Positions 30,201 through 31,748 of a DNA stretch of 31,748 bases are shown one piece after another. The DNA is from Lingula anatina. Taxonomy: Eukaryota > Brachiopoda > Lingulata > Lingulida > Lingulidae. The first letter of the stretch is position 1; the number at the start of each line of letters is the position of its first letter. Position numbers and translations under genes: made by a program. A model generated the notes under the pieces. The model was not told the DNA's origin. It worked only from the letters and a program-made list of their open reading frames with translations, and did not search any database. The stretch lies in assembly GCF_001039355.2 (NCBI RefSeq), contig NW_019775593.1:1-31748 (forward strand), written 5' to 3'.

Positions 30201-31153
30201 TGAATCTCAGCTGCCTGTCAGCACCAAGGGTCGAGTCTTCAGATCAGATGTCCATGTCTTATGACAGTCTGGATTCGGACTGTGTATTCACCCAGCTACC
30301 GGAGCAAGAGAACCCTCCTCAGCTCTTGATGTCACCCATAGTGGAAGATCACAGAGACCTGATGTCTAGGAATAGTGTGGATTTCATGGCCAAGTCGGTG
30401 TTATCTGAGGACTCTCTGAGTGAGAAGTCATACTACAGTGATGACAGTATTGAGGGCTGCTATGACCTGGATGGCCCAGAGCTTGATACCAAGGTCGACC
30501 TCCATTCCCCAGGCAGCAAAGTACCTGCCTACCCAGTGGAATCATCACCTGGCAAAGAATGGGACATCCCTCAGTGTGGAGGCATTGTCGAGCCTAGTCT
30601 CTTATTGACAGAAAGTGAAGTTCCATCTGACACCAAAGCTGTCATGACCAGATCCCAAGAGAAAGAAATCACAAGAGAGCAAAGTCCTAAACCCTGTGTG
30701 GCAGCTGCCGTTTCATGTGATACTGACCCCTCTGCCAGATCTCTAGTCCACAGTTTGGGAACCGATTCCTTGGCCACTTCTGGTCCAGGCTGCCCAGTGA
30801 TGGAGGGAGGCAATGACACTGACCTCGCTTTGTCCAGTTTCTTTGAGGGCACTGACCTTAGTGGCTATCCCAGCATGCACGAGGTGCTGTCCATCACCAC
30901 AACCATCTCCAGCAGCACTCCTTACTTGCCTCAGTGTATTGACAGCTGTCACAGGAGCAGTGAGTTCTTAGTTTGTCCCAGTTCTCATACATCACAGTGT
31001 GGAGACAACAGCCAGAGCTGGAGTCCATTCTGTTTTAAGGCTGGCGATAGAAAATATAAAGTCAGTGAGTCGGATGAAGGTGTTATTAAAGCAGGACCAG
31101 AGCAAGTCAGTGAGGCTGGGGACTGCTGCAGCAGTACGCTCAACATTGAATGA
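21125..31153 (+). CDS. TDRKH: Tudor and KH domain-containing protein (TDRKH/Papi), 11 coding exons, very long C-terminal tail
   Basis: TDRKH/Papi is a mitochondrial outer-membrane scaffold. It binds symmetrically dimethylated Piwi proteins through its Tudor domain and helps trim piRNA 3' ends. Exons: 21125-21227, 21600-21718, 22056-22257, 22971-23110, 23655-23823, 24392-24588, 24808-24983, 25619-25686, 26246-26412, 26762-26860, 27764-31153. All borders are GT..AG and the phases agree, giving 1609 codons plus stop. Domain order: membrane segment (residues 12-29), KH1 (about 50-118, GXXG at 66-69), KH2 (about 124-190, GXXG at 142-145), linker, extended Tudor domain (about 260-475) with NWYRARV (332-338) and YFVDFGD (350-356). 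Residues 1-480 account for the whole conserved architecture. Residues 481-1609 come from one exon and form a Ser/Asp/Glu-rich, probably disordered tail. Vertebrate TDRKH is about 560 residues, so the tail is exceptional. The core identity is certain; the tail's membership of the same mRNA rests on splice signals. Confidence 0.93.
21600..21718 (+). CDS. TDRKH: TDRKH coding exon 2 (KH1, first half)
   Basis: Acceptor GTATTTTAG|AT. Encodes an acidic linker DEDTLEQEQ, then VIEVKVPREAVAAVIGRQGA with the KH1 GXXG loop GRQG. Donor GAG|GTAATA, phase 0. Confidence 0.93.
22056..22257 (+). CDS. TDRKH: TDRKH coding exon 3 (KH1 end, KH2 start)
   Basis: Acceptor TTTCTTTAAG. Encodes VQEKSGTRINFKDD, RIAIVRGSPENAQLAELMIR to close KH1, then VEEMYVPQKAVGRIIG opening KH2. 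Donor ATTG|GTAAGT splits the KH2 GXXG loop, phase 1. Confidence 0.93.
22971..23110 (+). CDS. TDRKH: TDRKH coding exon 4 (KH2)
   Basis: Acceptor TTTTTTATAG. Completes GRRGETVRGISRTSKAKIDV and VRLITIKGSLEQIKYAK. Donor AAG|GTTGGT is weaker than the others but keeps frame, phase 0. Confidence 0.92.
23655..23823 (+). CDS. TDRKH: TDRKH coding exon 5 (KH2 end and linker)
   Basis: Acceptor GTTTTTGAAG|AGC was chosen over the AG two bases later because only this one keeps frame. Encodes SLIQEKISEEDRF, the last KH2 helix, then a Gln/His/Arg-rich linker ending PSRRPPGSDK. Donor AAAT|GTAAGC, phase 1. Confidence 0.88.
24392..24588 (+). CDS. TDRKH: TDRKH coding exon 6 (extended Tudor, start)
   Basis: Acceptor TTTACTTTCCAG. 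Encodes HHHYLEVYVSAVENPGHFWV then QLDRLIQDMTAYY, the N-terminal SN-like part of the extended Tudor domain. Donor CAG|GTAACA, phase 0. Confidence 0.93.
24808..24983 (+). CDS. TDRKH: TDRKH coding exon 7 (Tudor core)
   Basis: Encodes VQLGDLVAAPFEHDNNWYRA and YDVYFVDFGDS, the core barrel with the aromatic residues and Asp that bind dimethylarginine in this family. Donor TTCG|GTAAGT, phase 2. Confidence 0.94.
25619..25686 (+). CDS. TDRKH: TDRKH coding exon 8 (Tudor)
   Basis: Short 68-base exon. Acceptor CTATTTTTAG. Encodes RADFLQLPFQAVECSLASVE, matching the conserved LPFQAIEC-type segment of extended Tudor domains. Donor CAAG|GTAGGG, phase 1. Confidence 0.92.
26246..26412 (+). CDS. TDRKH: TDRKH coding exon 9 (Tudor, SN-like second half)
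   Basis: Encodes WSDQAVDAFETLTYCAQWKV and SIPSLELVDTNSEQ, the second half of the extended Tudor fold. Donor CAG|GTATCG, phase 0. Confidence 0.92.
26762..26860 (+). CDS. TDRKH: TDRKH coding exon 10 (end of conserved core)
   Basis: Encodes DIDIGEELIKRGFAVRTGRV and a basic end (RKARDPLHRKQ). Donor CAG|GTACCC, phase 0. If this donor is not used, the frame continues for 40 codons to TGA at 26981-26983, giving a possible short isoform of 520 residues. Confidence 0.88.
27456..27564. repeat. 57-bp tandem duplication in TDRKH last intron
   Basis: 52 identical bases starting CACTGCACCAATTTTTGTGA occur at 27456-27507 and 27513-27564. Each copy includes an ATTAAA hexamer (27478 and 27535). Confidence 0.95.
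27764..31153 (+). CDS. TDRKH: TDRKH coding exon 11: 1129-residue C-terminal tail
   Basis: A 3390-base exon, open from acceptor TTTTCTTTTCAG to TGA. A frame this long in AT-rich DNA is strongly selected. It starts with VTDFQILSKDCLIDYTERS and a basic cluster (RRARVLSMKRKFRKHFPKK, about residues 509-527), then is rich in Ser, Asp, Glu, Pro and Cys. It has many SP sites, acidic patches (EEEE, EDEDEG) and repeated D-S-L/D-S words (SEDSLSEK, SYDSLDSDC). I see no folded domain and no RG/RA repeats. Alternative: a separate gene starting at ATG 27845 with its own 5' exon. I favour one gene because the acceptor phase matches exon 10 and the frame is open throughout. Confidence 0.85.
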   Translation, partial: VTDFQILSKDCLIDYTERSTDRPAEGTMPNMDRRARVLSMKRKFRKHFPKKAGGKEGFSASLHDDFDEDAGALSQQIFDKGTGQSRVFCVEMVPFVKELCVQTPSVNIDSGVGNTALVDNPLVDRKFSDSSKDPSQYEKSPGGDDYLIPCFEDGNNILQTSPEVSMTDSRECMCHSCEKIDCEELIDITEQQPESLSGLDAPFLPMSLVSSRQPLSVSADHDTVVGTTDEVPSCEELHEFECDTKMFRLASQPDVTGQWSDYAVCFNGPQLLLDCNDNIEKLIEVPTVNDHQEEEEVRDFMISELCEKLTSFHLETENYSTSGAHSNDVQLVKSNSDGSGFNGIESPIDACDQIHTGVNLDKNRSIRLFHVVSEPGIQESSGDSIQDWSCMNMPIHIASVEETDLNQECIAVVLPCLRDTAVVATENIRSIGDQSQSSLTALPQMEPPAPQCTTFAETLPSDCTTWRMSPSSEVPIVLELKDVKASAFNSEDEDEGNYGSGLSECDSLEASVDSLTLPSSISRNERKPNLDRVLSDIHEETWDPHDIDSWLRETECSMKQEPVIVQPFSGFGDTAKDGYFLHEEPVEEQALKKSDPQHMKTHMEEVKLSDSFYLHDSTSPMKSPASPVSHRAPATNHSFKEAEPWATRTAQKPTSLPLQNPATEQSPSFHRPDSGIYTNSPVGDSPMWIPPSFFHVATDGGSDYGNHLVCTSSPRLSSSIMPNAQNEPFQRNATSEIPGLLPVSPKESNAPKDSNVTNNTMSQLMQHSIYVCPDRRGMDSPGGQSQRQVIYSSSSGQSQDNNQDNGGDVTNSLNLSCLSAPRVESSDQMSMSYDSLDSDCVFTQLPEQENPPQLLMSPIVEDHRDLMSRNSVDFMAKSVLSEDSLSEKSYYSDDSIEGCYDLDGPELDTKVDLHSPGSKVPAYPVESSPGKEWDIPQCGGIVEPSLLLTESEVPSDTKAVMTRSQEKEITREQSPKPCVAAAVSCDTDPSARSLVHSLGTDSLATSGPGCPVMEGGNDTDLALSSFFEGTDLSGYPSMHEVLSITTTISSSTPYLPQCIDSCHRSSEFLVCPSSHTSQCGDNSQSWSPFCFKAGDRKYKVSESDEGVIKAGPEQVSEAGDCCSSTLNIE

Positions 31154-31748
31154 AATAGAAACAGAATTTTGAAAACCATACTAGCAATGGACTGGTACCT
31201 ATGAGTTGTTAATTGGCGTTATTTAGACGGTGATATTTAATTATGCCAGTATTAGTACTTAATGTATACGTTGTGTAATGTTTTGGCTTCTTTCACAGAC
31301 AAGGCTTGGCATATTCCAAAATACAAAGTTGTCAAGGCAACCAAGACTGGTGCTGTTACTATGGATGTAGTAAAGATAAACCTACATTTTATTACAAGGA
31401 TGTCAAGGACAACATTGCATAGAGCTGGGACCCCAAGTAGTAAATTTTCAAAGATAGCAAATCAAATTAAGGGTTGTTAATTTAAAGGTAGATCCTTAAA
31501 GTTAATATAACATGTTTGTTCATATTGTTCTGTTAACACTGAAAGTGCAGTTTTTTTTCAGATTAAGAAAAGCTTTCTCATTTGTTTTAATAAAATTACT
31601 TTATGAATCGGATTATTTGCTACAAAGATAAGTTTTTGTAAATATGTACATATGTTAAGAAATGACATATTTAGAATCAGAGAGCCTGCCCATAGATTAA
31701 GATTAATTCTATTAAAATTCATTCAACTTCTCAATTAGTTAAAAAAAA
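31154..31748 (+). other. TDRKH: TDRKH 3' UTR with candidate polyadenylation signal
   Basis: AT-rich non-coding sequence after the stop. AATAAA at 31589-31594 is the clearest polyadenylation hexamer. The window ends in a short A-run. The ORF at 31262-31480 has no recognisable domain and is probably chance. Confidence 0.6.

Noticed and set aside
31262-31480. 72-codon ORF in the TDRKH 3' UTR.
   Set aside because: It overlaps the UTR before a polyadenylation signal and has no recognisable motif.

Overview
The window looks like nuclear DNA from an invertebrate animal. It has AT-rich non-coding sequence, spliced genes with short GT..AG introns, many short inverted-repeat elements, microsatellites and decayed transposon fragments. 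The gene content and repeat style fit a lophotrochozoan, most likely a bivalve or other mollusc. That placement is an inference, because nothing here is species-diagnostic.

Layout. (1) Positions 1-6317, minus strand: six coding exons of a secreted acid sphingomyelinase-like phosphodiesterase (SMPDL3 type). It runs from a signal peptide at 6287 to an exon still open at base 1, so the extreme C-terminus and 3' UTR lie outside. Its first intron carries a short GC-rich element and a perfect 113-bp tandem duplication. (2) About 6.3-18.0 kb: a gene-poor block full of mobile-element debris. It holds three foldback elements, several copies of a short element with hAT-like CAG..GGCGGATCC ends, two copies of a second short inverted-repeat element (one nested inside the first family), a BEL/Pao integrase fragment that runs into a splice-donor-bounded ORF, a dead VPS4-like fragment, and a direct 570-bp duplication (15351-15920 and 17393-17958). 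(3) About 18.0-21.1 kb: an internally deleted mariner-like element (19210-19826) and otherwise featureless sequence, probably the long 5' intron of the next gene. (4) Positions 21074-31748, plus strand: a complete TDRKH/Papi gene in 11 coding exons. The phases close perfectly to give 1609 codons plus stop. It encodes an N-terminal membrane segment, two KH domains and one extended Tudor domain. A single 3.4-kb last exon then encodes a 1129-residue Ser/acidic-rich tail.

The two genes face opposite ways and show no functional link. TDRKH acts in piRNA 3'-end maturation at the mitochondrial outer membrane. The SMPDL3 protein is a secreted or surface phosphodiesterase. The most interesting point is the TDRKH tail, roughly twice as long as the entire vertebrate protein. 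Secondary points are the chimeric BEL-derived spliced ORF and the duplicated promoter-like segment (CCAAT, CACGTG and, in one copy only, an E2F-like site) upstream of TDRKH. All exon structures come from reading splice signals and frame by eye. No alignment or transcript evidence was available.
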